From the NCBI GenBank assembly GCA_963576735.1, contig OY755175.1, positions 14,276,401 to 14,340,400 on the forward strand: a stretch of 64,000 bases of DNA, written 5' to 3'. The notes under the pieces were generated by a model. That model worked only from the letters and a program-made list of their open reading frames with translations. It searched no databases and was not told the DNA's origin. Origin of the DNA: Bedellia somnulentella (taxonomy: Eukaryota; Arthropoda; Insecta; Lepidoptera; Bedelliidae). Made by a program: the position numbers and the translations under genes. Of the stretch, positions 42,142-56,200 are shown in pieces (position 1 is the first letter of the stretch; every line of letters starts with the position of its first letter).

Positions 42142-43139
42142 CTGAAAATAATAACATGGGTTAGTTGTGTAATTATCAAATTGTTTATTTAAGTACGCAC
42201 GGGTAACTGAGGAAATGTTTACAACGAAAACGTAAAAATATATATGCATACGTAATAAGCTTTCTCTTTAATTATTCTAATGATTAAGCAATTTACACAT
42301 AATATTTATTTTAAACGTATAAAGAGTGAGATACCTTAGTTAATTGACTCTGTTTTAGTTTATAGGTAGTTGTTAAAGAAATACCGAAAATGAGGTACTC
42401 AAATATATTATTCTAAACGAGCGAAATCTTAAAAATGGCATGAATTAGAGTGCTTATGTAAATAGATATAAAAAGGGCCCTTCAAAAAGCTAGCGAGCAA
42501 TTTCGAGATGTACAGATGAGCTTTCAAATTTACGTATATTGAGTATAATCTCCGAGAGAGTAGATTGGAGTAAAAACAGAGCTTACATAAATAATGAAAT
42601 ATATTATGAGGAGAGGGGTCCAAAGAATCGGCGGCGGCGGGTATCTAATCACGCTAATGGCCAATGCGCAGCCAGGATCTGCCGCCGCCGCCGTCGCCAG
42701 GAGGCTTTCTACTTAATACGAGCGCAAGAGCACTTTCAGTGCTAAATCGTATCACACGTCTAGTGCAACCTTACACTTACTACTGAGTTTACTTTTAAAA
42801 CCGCAAAGAAGGACATTCCGTGTGTATATTTCCTAAATTGGCTTCGGCCTACCTCGTTAGAATAATGTAAACGTTACATCTTTTTGTAGATTGGAGTTGT
42901 TCATAGATAATGTTATTCATTTGGTGGTAAAATGTGGTGGTGGAAAATAAATTAAGGCCTATTATTGCTAAAGCTAAGTAATTTACGCAGTAGAAAAGTA
43001 AGCAACAGTGAATTAACCAATCAGAAAGGATTTGGCCTTTTTTGGTCATTCGAGTTTTAGAAGAATAATTGATCTAGCGGATAATATAACAATAATATAA
43101 TAATAGAGTTCAAATAAGAAAAAATAGCGACCTACCCGG
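42142..43139. other. Start of the gene desert or long intron
   Basis: No coding frame. A GC-rich block at 42620-42730 (GGCGGCGGCGGGTATC and GCCGCCGCCGCCGTCGCC, partly inverted) stands out. Confidence 0.35.
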
Positions 43140-43277
43140 CTAGTAAGAGCGGTGTTTTAACTAGTTATCGCGTGGGATAAAGCACCCATATCTTACGCAC
43201 TTACTTAGTATCGTATACTGCCATCTCATTCTAACCGTTATCGTGTCGATAAAATAGCGCTCGTGCTTGCCTTCTAG
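43140..43277. mobile_element. MITE family C copy
   Basis: CTAGTAAGAGCGGTG and AGCGCTCGTGCTTGCC are the ends. The interior nearly matches 28891-29034 (TTATCGCGTGGGATAAAG, CTTACTTAGTATCGTATACT). Confidence 0.85.
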
Positions 43278-46200
43278 AATTGTTTTAATTAATATCTCGG
43301 GGTCTAAAGGGTCTCAATGCGGGTGGACCGAGCTCGCGAATCTTACACGTTCCACGGCGAAATTGACGACGATAATTAAAAAGAAAATTGGCTAATATAC
43401 AACTACGACATCTTGCTTTGTAGTCCAACAATAAAATATTCTGTGTACTTTTTTTTGCTATTCTAAGTATAATCGGTAAGTATAAGTATTTGATAAAACA
43501 TTAAATTTAAAAGTTGATTCACACATCTCAGAGAAGCTAAAACTATTTATCCGAAAAAAAACTTAGACAGTGACAAATGCCGATGTTCTTCTTGAGAATA
43601 TGGTCTGAGTTATGTGTTTAATCCTATAAATCTTCATCCGTTATTAATATCAATATCAAAGCTTCAGTTATGTAATTTGCAATGGCGCGTGCATAATTCA
43701 TGAGACTTTAGTAAAACGCTTTAGTTAATATGTTTAGAGGGTATTGTTTTCCTGGACCAAAACTAAACTATCCTATGAGAATAAACATTGGCCGGAGGCG
43801 GGCGGGCCAAGCTGGAACAAATGAATTAGTGGTGCGTTGTCGGCCCCCTAGAGCCTCCCTGGTGCAGGCTCTATGAAGGAGGTGCAGTGCAACGGATTTT
43901 GATTACTGATTAGTTTATTATTGAATTAATTACGATTTACACTACAATACGAATTTAATTGTAATTGGAACTATAAAAGCCCCAATACGTACACCCATTG
44001 GTAGAAACGGGGTAGTGCTATTCTAAGCCGACACTACACGGCAAAGTACTACTATCTAAGTATATATTAATAATATTTAGTTGGCTTCCGCGATAGTGAT
44101 TTACTTTTATTAGATAGACATTTATTACTTACAAAAAGTTATTAACTAGCATTAATAATCTTATAAAAGTATACTACAGCTTTACACGTACTTTAAGCTA
44201 TGGAAGTAATAAAATCCTCCAAATAATGTTATAAGTTCGGTAACTATTTACTGCAATCCAATCCACAAAGATATATGAACATAAGAATAATAATAAAATT
44301 AAACATCAATAAGACCGAAGTAATTGTTTTAGCATCAACCGCGGCCCCTCGCAGCCGCTGAATTAAGAATTGATGGCGAAATGATAGCTGTGAGGGAGGG
44401 CCCGATTATCATTACAAATCGGGGAACGTATCAAAATATAATTGCTTAAAACATCAAGACTGTATTCTGCAGATAAGGTAGCCAGAGTTCTGTTTATTAT
44501 AGTTATCAGTATTGATGTAAAATAAAATAGGTCACAATAAGTACATATTGTATTTTTTTATAAATGTTTTCGTTCTGGTTCCCGTGTCAGAGGAAATCTG
44601 TCTCTCTTATTTCACTAACGTAAGAAATCTCATTGAAAGATTTACAGAATGAGTACTTCTGCTTTCCCATTGATACTGCGGCCATGAAATTATGTATCCG
44701 TTTTATACTTAACTATTTGCCTTAGCCGAAGTGTTATTTATATTGGGAGACCGTTTGGGAGCACCCTTGTCATTTGTCCAGGATAATAGAAAATTGGAGC
44801 AAATGAAATAGTGACGCAACTCAGGTGAAATACGGTATTAATTACTCGCTATCGCGTAATAAATCATAACATACTTTCGGTATAAATTAATACGAGCGAT
44901 AATTATCATTAGGGGAAGCCCTAATTTGTCACTGTCAGATTATGAATTAGTAATAACGTTAATTAAACATGCATATTATTTCTGGAGGTACCGAGGGGAC
45001 TTGGGTTAAACGTTGGTGGTGGTATTGCTAAACAATTACATATCTTATCTACACACTAGCGGCAGATACTATCACGACGACATTATAGGTAGAGGTTAGT
45101 CAGACTTTCGGATTTTATTTTAAATTGTGTATTTAGAAATTAGACAAAGATGGTACATACATATAGACATATAATCACGCCCATAAATTCCAAAAAGGGG
45201 TACCCAGAGCTTTATAGCTAGAAATTCTTCAGCCACATTTGGAAGTTGATAGGGGACAAGATGGCAGAAATAAAGTATCATTGGTGATGGGTCTCCAACC
45301 GCATCGCCCAGAAAACACTTAAAAAAAGGGGTGGTGACATTCCAACTACACGAAACTACACAAAGATGGTGATAGGATTAATCTAAAAGCCCAGATACTG
45401 GAGTATTATTACTTGAATTCCCTTTTTCCAACATCTATCGCAAGCTGCTTGGCTACTATACAACTTCGCAAGTTTATATTTGCAGAGTTAGATAAAAATT
45501 AAATGATGATTCTATGAAATGCCGCAATATTCAATATTTTAGTAAAATAGTGGACCTAAATCTATTGACCTACACAGTAATAGAAAATCATTTTAATATA
45601 ATATATTAAATTAAATTCAAATATCGGGAATCCCAAACTAATGGTCATCGTATGGGTTTACAGCACAATTTGCAGAGGTCAGTGCCGCAAGGTCATCCCA
45701 AGTCCGAAACCTAACCGTACTAAACCTTATATTTAATGATTCAGCTCCAATCCACAAATTCAATATCCACTCACAGAACATTAATGAACCTATTGATTAC
45801 ATCAATTGTGTTCAACAGATCATTATTCACGTTATACACATTTGTGAGCTGATTATGTCGCTCAATAGTTCACTCATGGCAAAGCTGATTTTAAATGGAA
45901 AATTATGAATGCATGCAGCGACAATATTGTCTCTGTAAAGAAATATTAGAATTCGTTCTACTTTATTGCTGTATGCAAATTTGTATTTTAAAGTTATATT
46001 TGGAATATTGATAAGATGAAAATTTTACTTTTGAGTTAGTTGAACAATGATTTTATTTAACAAGTTAAAGTATATTTAAAAATATATTTATTTAAAGATT
46101 TACAGCTACAATACAGCTCTTTACAAGTCTTGTATTTTTTAAAAGTGTTAATTTAACAAGTTGCATTATCTAGTTCCGATTTAAATACATAAATTTAATC

Positions 46201-46525
46201 TACTAGCAACGCGACAATGCCTTTGAATAGCAAACATCGTGGTGTTGCTACACCAATAAGCTGTGACAAAATTAGTTTTGCGACGTACCAAAATCAAAAT
46301 CCTAACCATGATAATAATCTTAAAGAACTGTATCTATAACCACGTAATGCGTAATTTCCGCAGAAGGGTAGGTAGGGTTGCTAGTGTACAATAGTCGGAT
46401 TCCATTAACTAGCAATGCAAACACGGGCCGCCGTCGGCTCTAATTCAATACGGAACGATTTCTGAGAGCGATACTTGCACATTCCTACGAACAACGTATT
46501 CGACTCAGAAGTTTGTACCTCAATT
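43278..46525. other. Gene-free region with two family A fragments
   Basis: 43978-44045 is the 5' end of antisense family A (TTCTAAGCCGACACTACACG). 45158-45365 is a diverged antisense copy (ACCCAGAGCTTTATAGC, TGGGTCTCCAACCGCATCGC). GC-rich blocks with ATTA motifs lie at 43785-43960 (GGCCGGAGGCGGGCGGGCC to TTATTGAATTAATTACG), 44330-44415 and 46410-46500. No coding frame. Confidence 0.45.
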
Positions 46526-47640
46526 TACATACATACATTTACTTAAGCCATGAGTTGTCATTGAGGTAGGCAGAGGCTACCGACCGCCACTTTTTACAAT
46601 CTTGGCAAAACTTTCAAGCTTTATTTTATTTATTTATTGATTTGAATCATTCATAATTTTAAAAATAGTTAAAGTATATTGAATGACAAAATCATAATCA
46701 ACATATTCCAAAAACAGATTCGTCGTAGGATTGATTTATGGCCAAGCTGGCATACATCTTCAAATTGGAAACGAGAAATATTTCATTGTTGCAGCAATTC
46801 CCAGTGGAAACTGAATTCAAAGATGAGCTAAACAAAGCAATATTTTACAGTTATCAATATTTGGTATAATATGTATCATTTCTATCGTCGAACTGAACAA
46901 CAACTGTTAATCTACATTTTTTTTAACTTTATCAACTATTTTCATTACACTTTATTATATCATAGCAATTATTTGTATATATTTAGAAATCTTTATCATT
47001 TGATCTTTATTATTATCTCTTATTAATAAAACACTAGCGTTTATTTTTATTTTTAGGACAACTGATAAAGTTAGAAAGGGTTAAATGGATAGTTTCACTA
47101 GGTTGTTACAAACTCACGTCTGTTGATATTGGTCGGACCGGCCCATACAAGTGACAATCGGGCGGGCCGACCGATTCGCGAGACAATGCTCGGTCGGGCT
47201 CGCTCGGCGCTAAATAATTTAATATTTGTAGGCAACAGCCGACGATCGAGATGTTTACAAACAGACAAACATCGTTCGAATTACTTTGAGTACACCCGAC
47301 ATGGAGATAGTTCTATAACAGTTGTCCTACCTTAGATTTAGTTGATTTTAGAAATACGCGGCTCACTTACGTATACGTTTTTTCAATTTATTGATTATAA
47401 ATATATTTTAATTGAAGGAAATATATTTAACAAAAGTAAATGTTTTAAACTGCACCCCAAGCAAGATTTATTCTGGTCTCGAAATAAGCATTTTTTAAAT
47501 TAACAGTGATATGGTAACATGTACAAATAAAATACATATAAATTTACTCTGTCCAATATTCAAACACTCTTAAAAATGATTTTCACAAAACAAATCTAAT
47601 TACATTAGACATGTACACACGGTTCCTTTTAATAGATAAG
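46526..47640. other. Gene-free region
   Basis: 46526-46610 is a diverged antisense repeat end (CATACATACATTTACTTAAG, GTAGGCAGAGGCTACCG). 47130-47215 is CpG-rich with short inverted pieces (GGTCGGACCGGCCC and GGGCGGGCCGACC). The rest is AT-rich. Confidence 0.35.
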
Positions 47641-47853
47641 TGCATCAGTTTCAGTCGGATCGAGTAAGATACGAATGATAGCGAGTCGGGCTGGGCGGGC
47701 GGTTATAAATTAGGGCGGGTGGCGCTACGACGAGCCTTCGCGTGCTTAGCGGCCGTTTGTTCCGTCGCGTGCGCGCGCGCTCATTCCTTATTCATACGAG
47801 CAGAGCACGCACAGCGCGCTTCGTCGCGTACTTCGGTAGCTACTTGTCCGGCA
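47641..47853 (+). promoter_or_regulatory. Candidate core promoter with 5' leader and splice donor
   Basis: A CpG-rich island in AT-rich DNA: GGGCTGGGCGGGCGG precedes a TATA box (TATAAAT, 47704-47710), then a CpG-rich 140-bp stretch that ends in a plausible donor, CCGGCAG|GTACAC (47853). TTCAGTCGG at 47651-47659 matches the arthropod initiator TCAGT, about 50 bp before the TATA box. The downstream frames are not convincing proteins, so this would be a non-coding first exon. Alternatively it is another conserved CpG-rich element. Confidence 0.25.
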
Positions 47854-50800
47854 GGTACACACATTTTGTCTCACATTACTCATCTTCTCAGCAACATGTC
47901 GATATGACATCCCAATACATTTTATTTTTAATATGTAGGTAGAAAATGTATGGCCGTAATAGGGCACTTTTTCACAAATAATAATTTCCGTTGTAACGGC
48001 CAATGGTTCGGCGAGTGGACAATGGCGTAGTCGTTATATTTGCATAATTTCGATAATGAGCTTTCAAGTCGGCCTTTAACTTCAAAGCAAAGGTTTCAGT
48101 CACAGTTTATTATTACTACAATTTGTTTGGGTTATGTGTAAGAGAGGGCGCGGGGCGCGGCTGGACCGCTCGTTATCGGCCGCTCCGCCGTCAACGCCGC
48201 GGAAAATTCGTCCGAAACTGACGCGCGTGAAAATTTAATGAACGGCCGGACGCTAGTTAACTAAAAGGTAAAGTGCACCCTCTTGACGTGTTCGGTAAAT
48301 ATTTATAGTGAGTGAGCTAGCGTGGCCCATTAAAAATACACAAGCCCGCGGGTCCCTTGTCTGAATACTTTGTTCATTAGCTCACTCAGCATGTGCTACT
48401 TGTGACTATTAATTAGCTTCCACTTGTACGAGATATGGATTCGTTACATCTATGGAGTGGTTTACGTAATACTACACCATGAATGGTAATTGTTAAATAA
48501 TTGGTTGTGTGTTGTAGAAATATATGTCTAAAGTTTTGAAAATATATTTACTGTACGAAGTGAAAATAAAATATGTTTGAACCAATACGATAGGTCTTCT
48601 TAGCGCCAGGATAGGCGTTGGGTGGCTGTCCCAAGATAATTGAATTTGTCCCAATAAAAAGCAACGTGCAATATCGAACTTCGTCGTTGTCCCATACTCT
48701 GCATGGCTCGCGAACACTTTTCAAGAACAAGTTTAACTTCGTGAATCGTTTTAAAAGTCTTACGGCCGCCATTAACGATAATAGAAACTGTCTGACAAGA
48801 GGGATGCCAGCATGTTCTAGGAATTATAGTGAAGATTGGAATGACCTAAGTTTCAGTTTTATGTGAATGCAGTTTGTCGTACTGTCCTCAGTGGAATATA
48901 GAGTCGGTAGGACCTTTTGGTGTCCTTAATAACATTACATGTTTTAGTTAACATTGTTTTTTTTTTGAAACCCAAGAAGTGTGGCAGGTATCCGGAAATA
49001 TAGAGAAATTAGAGCATGTCACCGCCGAAGAAAGCAGACAACTGGATACAATTTTATAGTGCAGTATGTCATACAACCGCATCAGGGCGCACGATGGAAG
49101 AGCTGCGGATTAAACTAGATGCTTACTGCATAAGTATGATCATCATCATCATCTTAAGATATGACTTATCGAACAATAATGAGCATCGTTAATTATATAT
49201 CGCGAGACGTTTCGCTGTTTCGTTTCGGGTACGGTTCAGTGTCGCGCGGGCTCTCCTCAACGAGGTCAAGGGTTCGCAACTCCCTCAACCCTGAATGCTC
49301 GAGGGTTGCCAAATTAATGAGGCACTCCTTTGTAATAAAGAAATAACAAGAATTGCGCACGCAAACCTAAGCCTGCTGCCTTACTTCGAAGTCATTAAAG
49401 GCGCCGTTGCGAAGTCTCAGCGTGAGTCGTTATCGCACCTTGTTTAAACAACTTCAGTGAAGAATCTGCGCATACAACATAATCGTGAAGTGAGGTGCGC
49501 TGCTTACACGAATGAAGAGGTTTCGGAGGTGGTCAAGGAAATTGCAGGTTAGGAATTACACGGGTAGTAGAAGTATTAAAAGCTTGTGAGTACGATTAGA
49601 GCGCGGTATGTCCCGAGCGTCGCGGGCAGGCGGGCAGGCGACCGATGGCCCGCGGCGGGTTTCTAAGTCGCGGCTAATTGGATGAGCCACTAGGGCTGCC
49701 CAATTAGCTGCACCTTCTCGACTCTCAGCCATTCCTTTAATCGGGCACCCTTAGCGGTGCGATGTGAGGACGCTCTAATTAGATTTGTTTCGTTTGCACA
49801 ATCCTCAAATTTCTTCGCTCAATTAGACTTTTGTAAAGAGTTTGTGTAATTAACAAGCGGATGCTACGTTAAGGAAAATACTCGTAATCAAATATAATAA
49901 AGGTTCATTTTTTAATCAAACCGGTACTTTTAAAAATAGAATACTCTTAATGGCACTGATAACAAGGGTTGATCGAAAATATTAATATTTGGCCACACGC
50001 AAATCTGTGTATGTGTACGGAAATGTCTTAGTAAAAATTAACACAACTTTGTGCCTGAAGGTTTCTGTTGTTAAATACCTTCAATTAAGTCGTTTTTAAT
50101 GTTTGTAAAAATCCAGATTCAGACAAAATCTAGATATTTCACAAATTTTATCAAGATAAGAACGAATTGAGTCATCAGTGTGATACAAGGAAGTAGTTCC
50201 GTCCTAGGACGACGTACTTCCTGTGGTGGAGGCGCCTGGAATTCTCTCTTCTATAACTGTTCGAGATACCGATCGCGTTGGCAAGAGAAAACTTATAAAA
50301 ACTTTATTTAACGCAAGATCATTTCGATGTAAAAAACTATAGTATCTCCTTAACGCTTTAAAGTCATATATTAAATATATTTCTGTTTTATTGTCGTTGG
50401 TACATTCAGCTTTTAAGATTTATTTATAGTTTCAATCAATGAAATACATACTTAATTTGAGCTTAATTAGAACCGCTTATCGTCGCTGTGTGTACCGCTA
50501 GAGTTAGCTCCAGTCTAGTGGTAGTGGCAGTGTTGAATGCCTGTACATCCCTCTGTAATTTCCACTGCATCCCAACCCCATCCCGCTCGCTCAGCTAAGT
50601 AATGACTTAGATCCATTCCCGGATAAATAGCAAATTGAATGTGTGCTCGTATATGTGTGCAACGGAAGAGTATCTTTACACGACCGACTGGTAATGTGTG
50701 CGTCTTGTACGTACAGTCTCGTGTCTGTATGGACCTCTCCGTGTGTTGCGATTGATTGTGTGTAATGTGAGTGAGATGTTTCGGTGATTAGTGATATCCG

Positions 50801-52980
50801 TATCTCAGTGCTATAAGTAAATGAGGTACAATTAGAGCGCTCGCAAACCGATGTCCGCAATAATTCTGTTACGAAATAGAAAATGTGAGAATACTCCAAG
50901 CTTGCAAGTATATGTTGTATTAATTTCAGAGAAACAAGCATTAGTTCAATTTATATTTACAGCACGATAGCGTCGACCGTTTCGCCGGGGCGGCACTAAA
51001 ACGTAAAAAGCGGTAATTTGGGGTGCAACAAGCAGAGCTAAACTATGTTTTAAAACTAATTCCGAGCCAGAGTGGTGCGGACCGCGTCGATAACCTGCTA
51101 GCATTTACAATGTTTTTCGTTGCTCGTATTTTTTGGCTTGTTTTACGAACGTGGAATATGAAAAGTTTTGAGAGGCTCTCGCTGAGAGGCGTAAAGGCGG
51201 TTTACGATGCGTCTTTGAGTTGAATGCGCCACATGTTTGCACGTTCTGCTGAATTTCACGCTATTGCACCATTACACGTGCCATGACCTGACCATGAAAT
51301 TCTAAACGATCTTCTTAACTTCCTAGTTTCGGTTAAAAGAGCGCGTACAAAAATGAGATCTGAGCATAATTTGGCAGCGAGCTTTCAACCGCGAAACTGC
51401 TTTCGCATAGAGGTTGTATACGTTAGTTAAGTTTAGAGCCAGCATTTCTAGACTAAAACAATATAATTTTAAATCTCATAAATTCGTATGCGCTTGTAGC
51501 GACCAGCTGCAGGAAGTTCTGCACCGCGGAAACGGGGAGACGTTCTTATAAATTCTCAATTAGATTTCGGATACGAGCAGCAATGAACACAAACTAGAGT
51601 CGCCCAATAAAGGACGCTGTGCAGCCGCGTTAGGAGCCCATAAACGAACGTATTATCCATGTAAGGCGGAATAGCCGTTGCACAATTAATTGTTTCATTT
51701 TGGGAAACAATTCCCGCTCCTCATTCAATTAAGGGCGGCGAGTGCGGGGGTGCGCGGTGCCGGGGGTGCGGGGGGCTGCTGCACCCTACCCCCCTCAGCA
51801 GGCTCGCTTCATGAGACGGACGTATTAATAGCGCCTGCAATATTGATATACTGTATCGTGCTCTACCTAACGTACAGCCTCGAATACGATATTGTTTGTT
51901 AGCGAATTCGATTTGTGTCGATCATAAATCTTGCGCCTTATGTGAACTCGACTTGATTGAATTTCTACTTTGCAAGTAAAGATGTATGTCAGATTTGACA
52001 AAGGGCTTTAGTAAGGCGATAAAATTAAAATTAATGTCTCCAGCACAGCTTGATGGAATAATAAATGTGCGAGCTTCGTTTGGTGATGAAGTCTGGAGTT
52101 GCGGAACAAGTACGGAGACTTAATTAGCCACAATGTATAAATGTAAAGTTGTTAGAACTGATGACAGCAAGACGTGATTTATTTCTTTAGAGTATATGAG
52201 TTATTTTAAATAGCCAAAATTACAAAAAAAAAACAAATCCCAATTAAGAGTTATTTGAATACTCATAAAGTTTTTGCGTAGTTGATGCTTGGAATATTGC
52301 TGACCTAACTTTTTCCCTTGGGTGTCGGACGAGGAGGATGACGTTTTTTGTAATTGATAGTCGATAGTTTAGAAGTTTATCAAATTCATGAATTCTTCAA
52401 TTGTACGTTTTTCAAAACAATATTAAATCTTCAAATTATGATATGCAATAAAAAGTGTCCTATATTATTTATCGCAACAAAATTCTCTAATCATCTTAAA
52501 ACATTGCATAGAAAAACGTGTACAGTCATACGGGCGTATAAAACCCCAATTAGAATGATTCCCAAGTAGCGAGGGATGCAGCAATCTTTCAAATCGGGGG
52601 TCGCGGAGATGATTCGAGAGCAATCTGCTGGATTGGTTCATTACAACTTCCATTAGCGGAGTAATGAGACGCGGGATGCACCGAGCTAAGCGTTTGCACG
52701 GGTGGCGGGAAAAACGCGGGGATTTTATTGTGATTACCAGATTTATATGCCAAAACGTTTGGAAAAAAAACCATTCCTAGTTCAAAAAAATCTTTTTAAA
52801 AAGTTAAAAAAGTTTAATTCAACTTTAACGATCTTGACAATCTTCTCTCATTCTGATTTTATAGGAAGTTAATAATGAAGACATGACTTTAGAATTTGTA
52901 ATTAGGCTAAACAAGAATGAATTAGAATAAAATAAAAATATTAAGTATAATTTGCATCTTACAGATTTGTTCACATCCGT
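47854..52980. other. Gene-free region with CpG/ATTA-rich blocks
   Basis: Blocks: 48130-48420 (GGCCGCTCCGCCGTCAACGC then TTTAATGAACGGCCGG), 49590-49870 (CTAATTGG at 49674-49681 mirrored by CCAATTAG at 49700-49707, then GCTCTAATTAGA), 51480-51850 (CACAATTAATTGTTTC, a palindromic homeodomain-type site, and G-rich GGTGCCGGGGGTGCGGGG). Between them is AT-rich DNA with no frame or known repeat. Confidence 0.4.
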
Positions 52981-53232
52981 GCCGTGTAGTGCCGGCTTAG
53001 AATGTCGCTACCCCTTTCTACCCACGGGTGTCGTAAGAGGCGACTAAGGGTATTGGGGCTTTTTATGGGATTTTTGGACGATGCGGTTGGAGACCCATCA
53101 TCAAAAACCTTTATTTTTACCATCTTTTCCCCACTTAACTTCCAAAAGTGGCTAAGGAATTTATAATTACTTAGCTCTGGTTACCCCTTGTAGGGAAATA
53201 TAGCCGTGAGTATATGTATGTATGTATGTATG
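52981..53232 (+). repeat. Family A repeat, full length
   Basis: GCCGTGTAGTGCCGGCTTAG to GCCGTGAGTATATGTATG with a long TATG tail. One of the copies closest to consensus. Confidence 0.92.
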
Positions 53233-56200
53233 CATTTATCAACGGCACAAGAAAAGAGTTTGTATACAGAAAACAAAATTATTATGAAGTTATCCTTTTA
53301 AATGGGTATAATTAAGAGTATCTATTTGCTTAATTCAATGTTTAGTATCGAAAAAGCACCTCAGCTACAATTACTTAACTTTGCTTACTCGTCACATACT
53401 AAGGAAAGCGAGACGTTTTTTTAAACGCTCGTTTGTATTAACTAACGTTTAAGGTGAAAATTAGCTGCAGTGCCATTTGAAGATTTTAGAGTGCGAATGC
53501 GGGTCGGGGTTCGTTGTCCATTAGGCTAATTGGAGGCATATGTAGGCTGCGGAGTCAGATGTCGCGGGGCGGCTTTGTCTCGGGCTCCCTCCGCCGCTCT
53601 ACCCCACCCGACCTGACAACTTCCATACATTCATACATACCGTAATTAGTCTCAGTTCGTTTTCTAAATTAGCCTTATTTTACGCGACGTTTTACCACCG
53701 TAATATACACGAGCAAATTGTCATATACAAGATTTTATTATGACTACAAACGTAGACTAATGAGAAACCTTTTATTTGTGCTTACACCGATGTCCGCAAG
53801 CGACAAAAGGTAGCGGGGCGGCGCGGGGCGACGACGCGGCGGTTGCTCCTAATTAACTGGTAAACTTTCATGAGCCTCCCTGAGCGTCTCGCTAATTAAT
53901 GAGCCCACGGGAACGCGCTCAGAACACGCTCCTACTTCACTACTGATTTGATGGCCCACCATCTATCATTTCAGTCGTATTAACCACTTTGAATTCAACG
54001 AAGGAAGTTTCACTCCGCACTTTTAAGTATCAGTGCAAACATGGCAATCCTTTTAGAGGTTTGAGAACTATGGCAGTCGAAGTCAGGCTATCTAGGGATG
54101 CACCTGGCCCGTGGCCCGCGGCCTTTCTGTTAAACGTATTGTCGTGTTACTACTACCAGTGGCAGGCAAACTCCACTGAAACTGTTTAATTGAAAACTAT
54201 GATCATGCCCGCATTCAGCTATTGTCGCGTCTTTACAATTTATGAATACTGAAATTTGAAATCTTGCATCAGAATATAATATCTTATGCCATCTATTTAT
54301 AATTATCTCAAGCATTATAATTATGAAAAATTTAATGAGGATAGACCTTTTTCTGAATGTTCGAGGACTGACTTTGGCTTAAATATTTCTTTGTATTTTC
54401 ATCCAAAATAAGGCTAAATTAATTCAAATTACACTTAGTAATAAACGTCTGTGCCAGCGGTACAGAATCTTCAGGGAGCCCGAAGAATACGCCAAAATGT
54501 CCCAAGTTTCTTCAAGCAATCAAGGCTTAATACCGTAGTGAAGTTTCAAGTTGGAAAATTATAGGGCGCGGGCGGGCGCGCGGGGAGCGGGGGGCGGACG
54601 TCCGCGCGTGTCATCTCGCTACATCAAAAATGCATTTAAATTCTTTGAAATAAAAAAGTGTGACGGTAAGTTTCGCAGTGGCCCCGGGACTCGAGAACCC
54701 ACACTGTGCATTGTACACACTTTGGAATATGTTTTTTATTAGTTGCCTCAAACAACGCAACGTGTGACATTTTACTTGAGAAATAATGACGCTTCTTATA
54801 CAACCAACTCACGCTACTGAAACTTCAAATAAAGTTGCTTTTAGGGTTAAAATAAGTTATCAACTTAATGTAATTTTGATTTATTTGAAACGTATTTAAT
54901 ACTATCGCAAGATTATAGCTGCATGCAAAGCATGAGCCGGACGGAACAGGGTCACCCCGGTCGTCGCCTGTGACCTCGTGTGCCCAGAAATGCATGAAAC
55001 CTGTTTTAACAAAACAGTTATGCAAATGTATTACTGAGCTTTTAATCCTTAATATTGGACCAAAAGTTTCAATTTAATGAAATTAATTTTGAATATTGGC
55101 AATCAAAAACAGCAATTATAAAAAACAATTACTTGTTTCATTTTCGTATAAAAGGATAAAATAGCATCTTTGCTGGTCTTTGCATGAAAGAGATTTTTTA
55201 TAATTTGCGATTGTGGTTTAAATCTCATATTTCAACCGCAGACGAGCCATTGTTGATTTTAAAGATTTGGATACCCGTTTTGGGATAATTTCCTTGCATA
55301 TATGAATATAAAAACTATTATTAGTATAGGCTTCATTTGAATAGTTAAGTTTTAGTTTTTTAGTTGCTTCAATTTGAGTAATAATGAAGGTGCAACGAGC
55401 GCGAGGCTCGAACGTCATTTCTCGATAGTTTGTCCAATTTATCAGGCCGGCGCGCGGCCGTTCGGAAATAAGCGTAATCACGAGGGCACTGCGCCGAACA
55501 ATACCGATGTTGGCCTCTAATTGGCCCTTACCTGAAGCGCACTCGAGAATGATAAAGCCCCCATTAGCCACCCTATTATTTACCTACTCATCATTAGCGT
55601 AGACTTCATTAGGATAACGAGATAGCGGAGACGAAGAGTGGGCCGCTCCTTACTGTGGATCATACATGCCCGTTTTAGAACGTTCCCGAGATGTCACGGG
55701 CCGATCCTTACACGTGTTAGATTGAGTTACCAGCCGGAGGTGTTAAACTAATCCTGTTTATTCCTTCATAATTACTTCCAGTTCCCGTCTTATTATATTT
55801 GTTCTGAAAAGCTGTATAAGAGCGCGCGTGAAGCTGACGCTATAAAGATCCGTATCGCTCGTAGGAAAAATTGTTGCAACGAGCTTTAGTCGAGTTTCAA
55901 CAAAAAGTATACGGAATTTATTGTTAATTATAAAACTGTGCGTTCGAACATTAACCCGGAGATGCGATGCGGAGATAGCTCCGCGCCTATTTATTTATTA
56001 TTTAGATATCGGGCGCGGCGCGGCGGTCACGACTCCATATTGTTTCGTTGTAATGCCATTAATGACCTCGGTTTAAAGTTGAAGTGTTAATTTGATTCAA
56101 AATTATATCCGCGATAACAATCTTCACGTATACTTTGGCCAAAGGTTTAATTGCCCGCGTGGTGGAGCGCTGATCGGGCCGCGATATCCTCCGCTTTACA

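Noticed and set aside
47719..47907. Small secreted-protein-like frame (MALRRAFACLAAVCSVACA...)
   Set aside because: It lies in CpG-rich sequence where two frames are open by chance, and nothing after the first 25 residues looks conserved.
51690..51902. Gly-rich frame
   Set aside because: Composition comes from a GGTGCGGGG-type G-rich stretch, not from a protein signal.
55218..55571. 117-residue frame on the - strand
   Set aside because: No family features or supporting splice sites; it overlaps the TCATTAGCG/GGCCGGCGCG block.
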